The translations under genes were made by a program, and so were the position numbers. Under the pieces are notes generated by a model. The model was not told the DNA's origin. It did no database searches and saw only the letters and a program-made list of their open reading frames with translations. This document shows positions 12,677 to 21,497 of a DNA stretch of 33,042 bases, piece after piece. The stretch is from a virus. Positions within the stretch are counted from its first letter, which is position 1; the number at the start of each line of letters is the position of its first letter. The DNA lies in IMG/VR virus record IMGVR_UViG_3300013772_000036, positions 1 to 33,042 of that record. One strand, 5' to 3'.

Positions 12677-14866
12677 ATGAGCGCCATCGATTTAAACCTT
12701 ATGAGACCTGGGCCGCCGATGGACACCGACGCCACAATCGCCGCGATGAAGGCGAAAGACGGCGGATATACCCAGTCTCAGCCGAAGATCAGCGACTACT
12801 TCGCCGCAGCCGACAGCGAGACGATCGCTCAAGAGCTGCAAGCGAAGGTCGAGAAATATTACAGTTACATCATCAGCTCCAATCTCGTGGAGCTCTGGCG
12901 CCGCTCGTACCGCGCCTATTACGGCATGCGGCAATCGACCGGCGCCTCGGGTTGGGGCGTGTTCGACGTCGGCCAGCTCGTGCCGTCCGGCGACCAAGGC
13001 GAGATTGTCCGCGTCAAGGTGAATCACTTCGCGAACCTCATCACGCACCAGGTCGTCATGACGACTGGCCAGCGTCCGGCGCTCGAGTGCCGCGCGGTCA
13101 ACGCCGATGCGTCGAGCCTCGTAGCGGCAAGCTTAGGCGACGGCATCGCCGAGTATTTCATGCGGGAACGGCGCCTAGAACGGAACTACTTCCAGGCGAT
13201 CGAGACGGCCGTCGTGGTTTCTGAGGGATACGTCGTTCTCGGGTGGGATGCGACCGCCGGAAAACAGTACGGCGCTGGACCGAATGGGTCAGTTCAATAC
13301 GACGGCGATCTCACCGCGAAGAACTTCACGCCGTTCGACATGGTGAAGGACACGACCAAGAGCTCCGACGACGATGAGACCTGGTACATCACGGTCGGCA
13401 AGAAAAACAAGTATGACCTCATGGCGAAATACCCGCATTTGGCGGAACAGATCGATGGCGTGACGCCAGACGAAATGATCGATGCCAAGTTCGGCGACCC
13501 GTCGAGGATCATCGCCGGCGCCAACCGCGCGCAACAAGAGTCCGACGACATTTCTTACAAAGAGTTTTACCACGACATTACCGACGCCATGCCTGACGGG
13601 CGTTACACGATTTTCATCAACGGCGATATCTGCCTGTTCGACGGGCCTTTGCCGTTCCGCGCACTGAAGGACGTCGTTCACCGCGTCACGCCAAAGAACA
13701 TCATCGGCACGCCGTTCGGATGGACGGATTCTTTCGACGTCCTGGCGCTCCAAGAGCTTGTAGACAAACTGTATACGGTCGTCGCGACTAACGTGCTCGG
13801 CACCGGCGTCTCGAACTTCTGGTCGCCGCCGGGGAACGAGGTCACGGTCTCGCAAATCGCTGGCGGGATGAATCTCATCGAGTCGATGGTGAAGCCCGAG
13901 GTTCTCGATCTCCTCATGGCTCAAGTCGAGTCGACCAACTTCATCAACAAGATCGAAGCGGTGATGCAAACGCTGAAGGGCGTGAGCTCGATCAACCGCG
14001 GCGACATGCCGTCGAGCGACATGTCCGGCTCGGCGATGGCGTTTATGGCGAGCCAGGCGATCACGTTCAACAGCGGCTTGCAGTCGGGCGCCAATCAGCT
14101 CTTGGAGTCGATGGGAACGGGGATGATGCACATCCTTCAGGACTATGCGACGACGCCGCGGATGGCGATCATTGCCGGCAAGCAGAACCGCACGCAGATG
14201 AAAACCTATATGGGTAAAGACCTGGCCCCGATCAATAACGTCGTTTGCGACGCGACGAGCGCGCTCTCGAAGACCTTGGCCGGCAAGCTGTCGATCGCGG
14301 ACAACCTGCTCAAGGCGGGAATGGTTCCGACCGCGCAGGAGTACCTGACGCTCATCAAGACCGGCCAGATGGAGCCGCTGACGCGAGCGCCGGTGATGGA
14401 AAACTTTCTCATCCAGGCCGAGAACGAAGAGCTACTCCAGGGCATCAACCCGCCGGTTCTCCGCACCGACATGCACAAGCAGCACATCGCCGAGCACAAG
14501 ACGGTCATCTCGACGCCAGACTCCAGGCGGGACCCGAAGATCACGGTGCCGACGCTCCAGCACATCGCCGATCACGAAGCGATGGACTTGCAGATGCAGC
14601 AGCAGGACCCGGCATATCTTGCCGCGACCGATCAGCCGCCGCTTCCGTTCCCAACGCCGCCGCCTCAACCGCAACCTCCGCAAGGGCAGCCGCCTCCTGG
14701 CCCCGGCGGACCTCCAGGAGCTCCCGGCGGCATCGCCGCGACCACGAACCCGGCGAACCCCATCGCGCAGCAGGCCGCGAAGACTCGCCAGCCGAACATG
14801 CCAAACCTCCCCAAGGGGACGGATCAGCAGACCCAAGCGTCGTTCCAACAAATTGGAGGCAAGTGA
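12677..14866 (+). CDS. Portal protein
   Basis: The start at ATG 12677 has GAGGG about 7 nt upstream; TTG 12644 (TTGA overlap with terL) is the alternative and would add 11 residues. The 729-aa product has the head-like helix KYYSYIISSNLVELWRRSYR, a central RVKVNHFANLITHQVVMTTG, FDMVKDTTKSSDDDETWY and a long helical barrel region. The C-terminal 60 residues are proline/glutamine-rich, probably flexible. Size, order terL-portal-scaffold-capsid and the N-terminal motifs support a podovirus-type portal dodecamer through which DNA is packaged. Confidence 0.88.
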   Translation: MSAIDLNLMRPGPPMDTDATIAAMKAKDGGYTQSQPKISDYFAAADSETIAQELQAKVEKYYSYIISSNLVELWRRSYRAYYGMRQSTGASGWGVFDVGQLVPSGDQGEIVRVKVNHFANLITHQVVMTTGQRPALECRAVNADASSLVAASLGDGIAEYFMRERRLERNYFQAIETAVVVSEGYVVLGWDATAGKQYGAGPNGSVQYDGDLTAKNFTPFDMVKDTTKSSDDDETWYITVGKKNKYDLMAKYPHLAEQIDGVTPDEMIDAKFGDPSRIIAGANRAQQESDDISYKEFYHDITDAMPDGRYTIFINGDICLFDGPLPFRALKDVVHRVTPKNIIGTPFGWTDSFDVLALQELVDKLYTVVATNVLGTGVSNFWSPPGNEVTVSQIAGGMNLIESMVKPEVLDLLMAQVESTNFINKIEAVMQTLKGVSSINRGDMPSSDMSGSAMAFMASQAITFNSGLQSGANQLLESMGTGMMHILQDYATTPRMAIIAGKQNRTQMKTYMGKDLAPINNVVCDATSALSKTLAGKLSIADNLLKAGMVPTAQEYLTLIKTGQMEPLTRAPVMENFLIQAENEELLQGINPPVLRTDMHKQHIAEHKTVISTPDSRRDPKITVPTLQHIADHEAMDLQMQQQDPAYLAATDQPPLPFPTPPPQPQPPQGQPPPGPGGPPGAPGGIAATTNPANPIAQQAAKTRQPNMPNLPKGTDQQTQASFQQIGGK

Positions 14867-14868
14867 TC

Positions 14869-15894
14869 ATGGCCGAAGGTGCAATCAGTCTCCCACCGGG
14901 AGCATTTGCGGCGGCCAAGGCCGGCACGGCTCAACCAGTCGCGGCGCCGAAGGCGGAGGCCAAGCCGGTAGTTGAGGCGAAGCCGACCGTCGTCGTCCGG
15001 AAGCCCGCCCTTCGTGAAGCGGAGCCAGAGCCGGCCGCGGCCGAAGATCCGAAGGACATGACGCCGACCGAGCGCAAAATATGGAAGCTCAAGGTCGACG
15101 GCGAAGAGTTCGACTTCGACGCGACCGACGAGGAGGCGGTCAAGCGCGAGATCATGAAGGCTCGCGGGTCGAACAAGAGGTTCGAAACGGCGGCGCAGCT
15201 CCGCAAAGAAGCCGAGACCGCGTTCGAGATGCTCAAGGACCCGGCGCAGCTGAAACGCATCCTGTCCGATCCTCGCGTCGGCGTGGACGTGAAGAAATTC
15301 GCCGAAGACGTCGTTTGGGAACAAATCCAGGCGCAGCAGCGCGAGGCCGAGTGGAAGCTCGACCCGGCGAAGAAAACTCAGTGGGAAAGAGAGCAGCGTC
15401 TCGCCGAATTCGAAGCGCGCGAGGCCGCCGCCCAAGCCGCAGGGCAGACCCGCCAGCAGAGCGAGGCCCAAGCCCGCTACGAGACGAGTTATGAAACCAA
15501 GATCGTGGCGGCGCTAGAGATCGGCGGCATCCCCAAGACGCCGGCCGCGGTCGCTCGCATGGCCGAATACATGATGAAGGCGGTCGAGCAGGGCTATGAC
15601 TTGAGCGCCGAAGAAATCGTTCAGCAGGTGAAGCAGGACTATCTCAGCGATTTGACGTCAGTCCTCGGGAACGCGGACGGAGAGCAGCTTCTAGCCCTTC
15701 TCGGCGAGGCCAATGCTGAGAAATTGCGTAAAGCCGATTTAAAACGCCTGAAGAATCCGCAGGGAAATCCGTTCCCGCAACGCTCGGCGGCGAAGCGATC
15801 GGCCGATGCCAAGCCCGAGCCGGCGCCGTCCCGGAAATCGGGATCGCAGTGGAAAGATGACCTTGTGAAAGATTTCCTTAACCGCAAGCGATAA
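14869..15894 (+). CDS. Scaffolding protein
   Basis: ATG 14869 follows GGAGG at 9 nt and lies just past the portal stop. A GTG at 14863 is less well spaced. The 341-aa product begins with an Ala/Pro/Lys/Val-rich linker, then a compact part (WKLKVDGEEFDFDATDEEAV) and a long Ala/Gln/Glu-rich coiled coil (about residues 100-200). Its C-terminus is basic (SGSQWKDDLVKDFLNRKR), a common feature of scaffold tails that bind capsid protein. Position between portal and major capsid is decisive. A leader of 194 nt separates it from the capsid gene. Confidence 0.75.
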   Translation: MAEGAISLPPGAFAAAKAGTAQPVAAPKAEAKPVVEAKPTVVVRKPALREAEPEPAAAEDPKDMTPTERKIWKLKVDGEEFDFDATDEEAVKREIMKARGSNKRFETAAQLRKEAETAFEMLKDPAQLKRILSDPRVGVDVKKFAEDVVWEQIQAQQREAEWKLDPAKKTQWEREQRLAEFEAREAAAQAAGQTRQQSEAQARYETSYETKIVAALEIGGIPKTPAAVARMAEYMMKAVEQGYDLSAEEIVQQVKQDYLSDLTSVLGNADGEQLLALLGEANAEKLRKADLKRLKNPQGNPFPQRSAAKRSADAKPEPAPSRKSGSQWKDDLVKDFLNRKR

Positions 15895-15926
15895 TTTCCG
15901 ATAGAGTAGAAGCACACTTTCCATTC

Positions 15927-16013
15927 CGCGAGACGACGGGCCGGCTCCTAGCCCCACCTGACCGCGGCGCACTGTCTGAAGAGACGACTCGCGCCGACGG
16001 GCTTCTTTTGCCC
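15927..16013 (+). promoter_or_regulatory. Candidate structured leader RNA upstream of the capsid gene
   Basis: The 194-nt interval 15895-16088 contains several mutually compatible stems. CGCGAG (15927-15932) pairs with CTCGCG (15988-15993) as an outer stem. Inside, GGGC (15938-15941) pairs with GCCC (15951-15954), and GTCT-GAAG-AGAC (15974-15985) makes a tight tetraloop hairpin. Outside, GGGC (15999-16002) pairs with GCCC (16010-16013) around a T-rich loop. The word CGACGGGC occurs twice (15934-15941 and 15995-16002), so the stems can exchange partners. A regulatory role in capsid expression is inference; I could not match it to a known RNA family. Confidence 0.4.
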
Positions 16014-16088
16014 TACCACAGCGACGACGCCTCAAAATCCGTGTCTTGAATCAATCAAAAACACCTATTTTTATGGGGTTATCTCGTC

Positions 16089-17399
16089 ATGGCCAATCCG
16101 AACGGCACAAGCTCGAACAACCTAACATCGCTCAACACGATGTTTAAATACGTGCAGGACAAGGCCCAAAGCCTCCTGCCCGAAAACGCCGTGTTGCTGA
16201 AGCTCGTCCCAGAGCTGACGTCGAACACCGAAGAAGGCCGGAAATACTTGATTCCGGTTCAGCTGACGCACGAGAACGGCATCACCTACGGCGACGGCAC
16301 GGTGTTCGCCCTGAACGCGGCGAGCTCGGCGGTCTACGACGAAATCAGCGTCGACTCCTACCCGATGGTCTTGCTCACGCAGATCTCGGAATCGGTCGCC
16401 GGCCGCATGGCGAATAGCGAGAAGGCGTTCATCACCGAATCGACCTTGCGCGCCGAAGTCATGTATCAGTCGCTCGCGCGGTTCTATGAAATCTCGATGC
16501 TCTACGGACAAGCGGTCGGCGGCATCGGAACTTCGATCGTCACGACGTCGGTGGCGTCCGGAACTACCGGCACGTGCTACATCACCGCCGCTGCCTACGC
16601 TCCCGGCATCTTCGCCGGTGCGGTTGGCGCCAACATTAACTTCTACGACAGCGCTGGCGCGCTGGTTTCGACCGCCGCCGACTCGGTGTTTACGATCACC
16701 GCCGTCACGCACTCCAACACGGCGCCATCTTTCGCGCTCCTCGGCACGGCGACCGGCGTCACGGCGCTCTCGACCGCGTTCGGCGCCGGATCCTGCGTTA
16801 TCGTGTTCAACGGCGCTGGCGGATCCTCGGCAGTCAACGGCAACGACATGATCGGCCTCGACGCTCAAATCGTCGGCGGCACGACCACGTTCGGCATCAA
16901 CGCGGCGCTTTACCCGCTCTGGCAGGGCCAAACCTACTCTTGCGGCTCGGCTGCACTCACCATGTCGAAAGTCCTCTCGGGCATCGGCCAGTGCGTGGCG
17001 GTCGGCGGATTGAACAGCGAAGCGGTCTTGATGGTGTCGGCAGCGACCTATCAGAACCTCAACGCCGATCAAGCGGCTCTGCGCCAGTACGATGGCAGCT
17101 ACAGCGGCAAGGACGCCGAGAACGGTTCCGAGGACATTACATACCGCGGACCGAACGGGAAAATCACCGTCATGGTGAACAACATCACGAAGCAGGGCGA
17201 AGCCCACGCGATCCCGAAGAAGTACGTGAAGCGCGTCGGCGTCCACGAGATCTCGTTCAAGCGTCCAGGCAAGGACGACGAGTTCTTTCAAGAGATCCCA
17301 GGCTACGCCGGCTACTCGCTGCGTGCCTCGGGCGACTTCTGCGTGTTGCTTGAGAAGCCAGCGCAAGCGGTCAAGTTCACTTTGATCGTAAATTCCTGA
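16089..17399 (+). CDS. Major capsid protein
   Basis: A 436-aa protein with ATG 16089 after a weak GGGG site. The N-terminus (NTMFKYVQDKAQSLLPENAV) and ISEDS-like QISESVAGRMANSEKAFITE fit the capsid helix/E-loop region. The centre holds a strand-rich insertion full of Ala, Thr, Gly and Ser (about residues 150-260). The C-terminal part (LMVSAATYQNLNADQAALRQ, KKYVKRVGVHEISFKRPGKD) fits the P and A domains of an HK97-fold coat protein. The position after scaffold and before a strong terminator, with its own long leader, matches a highly expressed coat gene. I cannot place it in a named capsid family with certainty. Confidence 0.85.
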   Translation: MANPNGTSSNNLTSLNTMFKYVQDKAQSLLPENAVLLKLVPELTSNTEEGRKYLIPVQLTHENGITYGDGTVFALNAASSAVYDEISVDSYPMVLLTQISESVAGRMANSEKAFITESTLRAEVMYQSLARFYEISMLYGQAVGGIGTSIVTTSVASGTTGTCYITAAAYAPGIFAGAVGANINFYDSAGALVSTAADSVFTITAVTHSNTAPSFALLGTATGVTALSTAFGAGSCVIVFNGAGGSSAVNGNDMIGLDAQIVGGTTTFGINAALYPLWQGQTYSCGSAALTMSKVLSGIGQCVAVGGLNSEAVLMVSAATYQNLNADQAALRQYDGSYSGKDAENGSEDITYRGPNGKITVMVNNITKQGEAHAIPKKYVKRVGVHEISFKRPGKDDEFFQEIPGYAGYSLRASGDFCVLLEKPAQAVKFTLIVNS

Positions 17400-17422
17400 G
17401 TTGATTAGCTAATGGGAGTGCC

Positions 17423-17450
17423 GGCCAGGGATGGCTGGCCTCCTTTTTTC
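17423..17450 (+). terminator. Intrinsic terminator after the major capsid gene
   Basis: GGCCAG (17423-17428) pairs perfectly with CTGGCC (17435-17440) around a 6-nt loop, and is followed by TCCTTTTTTC (17441-17450). It lies 24 nt past the capsid stop. It probably ends or attenuates most transcripts so that the capsid gene is expressed above the downstream genes. Confidence 0.75.
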
Positions 17451-17496
17451 TCCATGAACAGCGCGTACCCACTCGCGCCTGACAAAGGAAAACAGC

Positions 17497-18315
17497 ATGT
17501 CGTCGAGCATCGTCATCACCGTCAAGTCCGGCCGCGCTTCCGGCGATCTCGCCCGTTTCGTCAAGGACGTGAACGATCCGAAGGGCGAGGCTCGGGTGCT
17601 CGAGCAGCTGTTTAGCCGCCTTCGGAGCGGCACCGAGCTCGGCTCGTCGTTCGTCGTTCAGACCGGAGCATCGGCACCAGTCGCGGCGACGAATACGGTC
17701 ACCGGCGTCTCAGTCGTCGCGACCGACACGCTCGCCATCGGTGGCACGACGATGACCTACACGGCGTCTCCGACGCTCGCGACTGACGTCATGGTCACGG
17801 TCCCATCTGCGGTCGTCATCGCATCTGGAGCCAACCTCTCGGCGGTGACCGGCATCATGACGAGCACGGCGCACGGCTTCGTCACCGGCGACCTGGTGCG
17901 CGTCTCGACCGGCACGACACTGCCGACGTTGTTTGTCGTCTCGACTGACTATTGGGTCATCAAGATCGGCGCGAATACGTTTAAAATCGCCTCTTCGATG
18001 GCCAATGCTCTCGCCGGCCTCGCAATCATCCCTTCGGATGGAGGCACCGGAAACCAGACCTTCACGCTCACGGGGAACACCTACAAAGCACAGAAGCTCG
18101 CGGCGGCGATCAACGCCAACACGACGCTAAATCAGGCTGTTCACGCGACGTATGCGGCTGGCGTCGTGACGCTCACGGCCCAACAGGCTGGCGTCGGCGG
18201 GAACTACATCGGCGTCGTGAGTTCCGGCGGAACAATGGCCGTTGCCAGCGCGCTCTGCACCGGCGGCACTGGCGGCGCGAACACGGTGGCCGTCAACTAC
18301 GCGCTCGGAGGCTAA
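17497..18315 (+). CDS. Head decoration or fibre-like virion protein, 272 aa
   Basis: ATG 17497 has AGGAAAA upstream. After a short charged helix (residues 20-45) the protein is almost all beta and rich in Thr, Ala, Val and Gly. It includes a repeat-type unit: STAHGFVTGDLVRVSTGTTLP, then DYWVIKIGANTFKIASS and SDGGTGNQTF, a pattern seen as Ig-like or beta-sandwich inserts in many phage tail and decoration proteins. The location just after the capsid gene favours a capsid decoration protein. The exact role is unresolved. Confidence 0.6.
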   Translation: MSSSIVITVKSGRASGDLARFVKDVNDPKGEARVLEQLFSRLRSGTELGSSFVVQTGASAPVAATNTVTGVSVVATDTLAIGGTTMTYTASPTLATDVMVTVPSAVVIASGANLSAVTGIMTSTAHGFVTGDLVRVSTGTTLPTLFVVSTDYWVIKIGANTFKIASSMANALAGLAIIPSDGGTGNQTFTLTGNTYKAQKLAAAINANTTLNQAVHATYAAGVVTLTAQQAGVGGNYIGVVSSGGTMAVASALCTGGTGGANTVAVNYALGG

Positions 18316-18317
18316 AA

Positions 18318-18674
18318 ATGCAGCTTACAAACAATGCGTCCACGACTAACACGTGGGCCACGACGAATCACATCGATTATGACGGGTCCTTATACGACGA
18401 GGGCTCGCTTCAATTCGTTTACACCGACGCGACGACCGGCGCGAAGACCTTCGGCGGCGTGCGAGAGGTCGATCAGATCACGTTCGCGGCGCTGGCATCG
18501 ACCACGGACGGCGATTATTTCGTCATTAACGATTATCTCGGCGGCTCTTGGGCTATCGCACTCGACACAACGGGGTTGGCTGCCGCAACGCCGACCGACG
18601 CGAGTTCTCTTTACGCCGACTACTGGGACGGTCGCGCTGACAGTCACGACATGCTTTTACAAACTCTGAGGTGA
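18318..18674 (+). CDS. Virion-associated hypothetical protein, 118 aa
   Basis: Starts 2 nt after the previous stop. The product is beta-rich with SLQFVYTDATTGAKTFGGVR and a TTDGDYFVINDYLGGSWAIA segment that resembles the 'GDYF-x-x-x-D-x-x-G-x-SWA-x-AL' domain of various phage structural proteins. It probably forms part of a decoration or fibre structure with its neighbours. Only the pattern is recognised. Confidence 0.55.
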   Translation: MQLTNNASTTNTWATTNHIDYDGSLYDEGSLQFVYTDATTGAKTFGGVREVDQITFAALASTTDGDYFVINDYLGGSWAIALDTTGLAAATPTDASSLYADYWDGRADSHDMLLQTLR

Positions 18675-18678
18675 CTCG

Positions 18679-20352
18679 GTGAGCACAGCCGTTGTTTTTA
18701 ACGGAGTATCTTATACGGTCCCTGCGCTGGCTGACGCCTCGTGGGGGACCAACGTTTCTAATTACCTGATCGCGATTGCGACGGGATGCCTTCAGAAGTC
18801 CGGCGGCACGTTCACGCTGACTGCCGAGACAAACTTCGGTGCGACGTATGGCCTAAAAACGGCGTATCTCAAGACCCAGACGGCGAACGTCGCCGCGGCC
18901 GGTTGGGCGCGGCTCGCCAAGACCGACTCGATCTCGTGGCGGAACAACGCCAATGGCGCGGACCTGGCGCTTGGGATCGACGGGTCAGACAACCTGACGT
19001 TCGCCAGCGCCATCATCCCGACCCTTTCCGGCGGCGTAATCTTGCCGAGTAAGGGCGGGACGGGAATCGCGAACAATGCCGCCTCGACGCTGACGATCTC
19101 TGGGTCTTACGCGACGACGCTCACGATCTCGGGAATCACGGCGCTTGCCTTGCCGACTACCGGCACGCTTGCAACGCTTGCGGGAACCGAGTCACTCACC
19201 AACAAAACACTCAACAAAGTCACGATCGGAACGGGCGCGACCGGGGCCACGCTCACGATCGCAGATACCGCCGCCGTTCAATTCAACGGCGCATTCACGA
19301 CGATCGTCGCGTCGACCAACAACACGAGCATCACGCTGCCGCTGTCTGGCACTTTGGCGACGCTTGCTGGGTCCGAGACGCTATCAAACAAGACGCTAAC
19401 AGCGCCGATTCTCGGCACGCCGACCTCTGGTGCGCTGACCAACTGCACGGCCTACCCGGTTGCTTCGCTTGCGAACTTGGGTGCGGGAATCGCGACGTTT
19501 CTCGCCACGCCATCCAGCGCAAATTTCGCGGCGGCTATTACCGACGAAACCGGAACCGGCAAAGTCGTGCTGGCGACGTCGCCGCAGTTCTCCACGAACG
19601 CCGATCTCTTGGCTAATGGCGAGCACCGCTACTACAACGCTGGAAACACGTTTTACGTCGGATTTAAAGGCGGCGCGGCTGCGGCGAACAAGATCTGGAC
19701 GTTGCCACTTGTCGATGGTTCTGCTGGTCAGATTTTAAAGACGGACGGATCGGCGGTTCTCGGCTGGGTTTCGGCGTTTTCGAATCCGATGGCAACAACC
19801 GGCGACATGGTTTACGGCGGGGTTAGCGGCGCCAGCACAAACTTACCGACCGGCGCTACTGCCGGAGTTTTGCACGGAGGGAACGCCGCGGTTCCATCTT
19901 GGAGCACGATCGTCAACGCGGATATCAGTTCTTCAGCTGCAATTGACGGGACGAAATTAGCTGCGGCCGGTTCGACGTCCACGACATTCACAGATGACGG
20001 AACCGTCCCGGGCACTTCCGGTTCAGTGGCTCTTATGTCTACGAAGGTCGGTGATTTCGTCACGGTTTTTATCCCCGCGTTCAACTTTGCGGTTGGATCG
20101 GGATCTCCCGGCACAATTACAGCAAACACCGCCCTGCCTGCTGCCCAGCGCCCAGCTACTACAACGCAATTTGCGTCATGCAACGTCATCCGCGACAACG
20201 CTGCCGGCTCGACGCTTGCCGGTATTTTTCAAATCGGCACGAACGGCCGTGTCGCATTCCGTAAAATCCAGGCCGGCGGTTTCACGGCGTCGACGTCATG
20301 CGGCCTACAGCAGCCTATTTCGATCACTTATTTTGTTGGGACGGGGAGTTAA
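18679..20352 (+). CDS. Tail fibre protein
   Basis: GTG 18679 with GAGGTGA upstream gives 557 aa. The N-terminus (VVFNGVSYTVPALADASWGT and FTLTAETNFGATYGLKT) is of the type found in phage fibres. The middle has at least two near-copies of LPTTGTLATLAG-TESLTNKTL (residues 150-180) and LPLSGTLATLAG-SETLSNKTL (220-245), followed by GTPTSGALTNCTAYPV, a motif series typical of tail fibres and trimeric beta-helix shafts. The C-terminal 150 residues form a likely globular domain ending in PISITYFVGTGS. It probably binds the host surface. No intramolecular chaperone or depolymerase motif is seen. Confidence 0.75.
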   Translation: MSTAVVFNGVSYTVPALADASWGTNVSNYLIAIATGCLQKSGGTFTLTAETNFGATYGLKTAYLKTQTANVAAAGWARLAKTDSISWRNNANGADLALGIDGSDNLTFASAIIPTLSGGVILPSKGGTGIANNAASTLTISGSYATTLTISGITALALPTTGTLATLAGTESLTNKTLNKVTIGTGATGATLTIADTAAVQFNGAFTTIVASTNNTSITLPLSGTLATLAGSETLSNKTLTAPILGTPTSGALTNCTAYPVASLANLGAGIATFLATPSSANFAAAITDETGTGKVVLATSPQFSTNADLLANGEHRYYNAGNTFYVGFKGGAAAANKIWTLPLVDGSAGQILKTDGSAVLGWVSAFSNPMATTGDMVYGGVSGASTNLPTGATAGVLHGGNAAVPSWSTIVNADISSSAAIDGTKLAAAGSTSTTFTDDGTVPGTSGSVALMSTKVGDFVTVFIPAFNFAVGSGSPGTITANTALPAAQRPATTTQFASCNVIRDNAAGSTLAGIFQIGTNGRVAFRKIQAGGFTASTSCGLQQPISITYFVGTGS

Positions 20353-20354
20353 AA

Positions 20355-20603
20355 ATGCATTTCGACGACTCAGAGAAGCCTGGCCGCAAGGCCGCGCTGC
20401 AAAAGCTGATGGACATGATGAGCGCCAAGACCGGCGAGAAACTCGGCGGCCTTAAAAAGCCGACTGGCGTTGCGATCGGCATCGAAGGATCGCCGGACGA
20501 GGAAGCCGGTGAATCGGCGGATGAAGAGGCAGCGGAGGGCGAGCCGTCGGAAGAAGACAAGATGAAAATCGCAGAGCTCTACCATAAATTTTGCAGCAAA
20601 TGA
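20355..20603 (+). CDS. Small acidic protein, 82 aa
   Basis: Start chosen at ATG 20355 with GGGGAG 6 nt upstream, not at an upstream in-frame start. The first half is basic and helical (GRKAALQKLMDMMSAKTGEKL) and the second half is strongly acidic (SPDEEAGESADEEAAEGEPS). Short two-faced proteins of this type occur near connector genes in phages, but I do not know a function. A capsid-assembly or fibre-chaperone role would be guesswork. Confidence 0.6.
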   Translation: MHFDDSEKPGRKAALQKLMDMMSAKTGEKLGGLKKPTGVAIGIEGSPDEEAGESADEEAAEGEPSEEDKMKIAELYHKFCSK

Positions 20604-20612
20604 GCGTGATCC

Positions 20613-21497
20613 ATGAGCCAATGGACAACCGCTGATCTGCTAACAACGATCAAAAATCGGAGCATGTTCCCAGATGCGTCATCTGGCTCACTCGGAACGG
20701 CGACGCTGTTGCAATTCGCGACCGAAGAGTTGCTTATCACGCTCATGCCGCTAATTCTCAGCGTGCGTGAGAAGTATTATGAGACGTATGCCGACACAAC
20801 GATTACGAGCGCTACAACGTCAATCGCTGTGCCGGCGCGCGCCAGCGGCGGCGTCCTGTCATCGGTCCAGTACATTTTCAACACCGACGTCAGGCAAATG
20901 CTCCCAATCGATCCATCGACGGTGACGACGACGGCGGGATCGAGCTACCCGACAAACTACTATTTTCAAAACAACTCGATCATTCCGTATCCGCCGCCGG
21001 CATCGACTCAAGGAACGGTGCGGATACGCTATTTCCAGCGCCCAAACCGCCTAGAGCAGACAGCCAACTGCGCTCAAATCACGGCGTTTGATGCGACGAC
21101 GGTCACTTGCGCCGCCGTGCCGAGCACCTGGGCGATCACGAATACTGTCGACTTCATCCCGAAAACTCAGAGCCAGGCGACGCCATACGGGCTCGACTCG
21201 GCGATTACTGGCGTATCGTCGAACATCTTGACCTTCACGGAGACTCCTACCGGCGTTGCGATCGGCGATTGGGTGGCGCTGTCGGAATACACGCCGATCC
21301 CCGAGGTGCCATTCGAGTTTCAGGCGATCTTGGCGCAAGCGACGGCGTGCCGCGGACTCGAAGCAATTAAGGACATGGCCGGACTGCAAAACGCGCAGGC
21401 GACGTTAGATAAGCAGATCATTGCCGCGACGAAGCTGATGACGGCGAGAGATAAGGGTGGAACTAAAAAAATATTGAGCGGATGGCGGCGCTTTTGA
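20613..21497 (+). CDS. Head-tail adaptor protein (gp4-like)
   Basis: A 294-aa protein. Its N-terminus TADLLTTIKNRSMFPDASSG, LLQFATEELLITLMPLILSVREKYYE has the helical pattern of podovirus adaptor (P22 gp4-like) proteins that bind the portal. The middle holds a beta insertion (about residues 130-235, TPTGVAIGDWVALSEYTPIP) and the C-terminus returns to helices (FQAILAQATACRGLEAIKDM). It overlaps the next gene by 16 nt. It likely forms the ring between portal and nozzle. The call rests on motif and position. Confidence 0.65.
   Translation: MSQWTTADLLTTIKNRSMFPDASSGSLGTATLLQFATEELLITLMPLILSVREKYYETYADTTITSATTSIAVPARASGGVLSSVQYIFNTDVRQMLPIDPSTVTTTAGSSYPTNYYFQNNSIIPYPPPASTQGTVRIRYFQRPNRLEQTANCAQITAFDATTVTCAAVPSTWAITNTVDFIPKTQSQATPYGLDSAITGVSSNILTFTETPTGVAIGDWVALSEYTPIPEVPFEFQAILAQATACRGLEAIKDMAGLQNAQATLDKQIIAATKLMTARDKGGTKKILSGWRRF

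Noticed and set aside
13289-14131. 280-aa open frame on the minus strand across the portal gene
   Set aside because: Same artefact: long antisense frame with Arg/Asp/Val-rich composition, inside a well supported gene.
14245-14868. Upstream extension of the scaffold frame
   Set aside because: The frame is open into the portal gene but has Arg/Asp-rich antipattern composition; GGAGG and ATG at 14869 mark the true start.
15895-16088. tRNA or other standard RNA gene in the capsid leader
   Set aside because: No cloverleaf, no T-loop consensus and no CCA end; the folded element described above does not look like a tRNA. No tRNA was seen elsewhere either.
16122-17366. 414-aa open frame on the minus strand across the capsid gene
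   Set aside because: It is antisense to the clear capsid gene, and its Arg/Asp/Val/Gly-rich, charge-ridden composition is typical of reverse readings of GC-rich coding DNA. No Shine-Dalgarno or domain.
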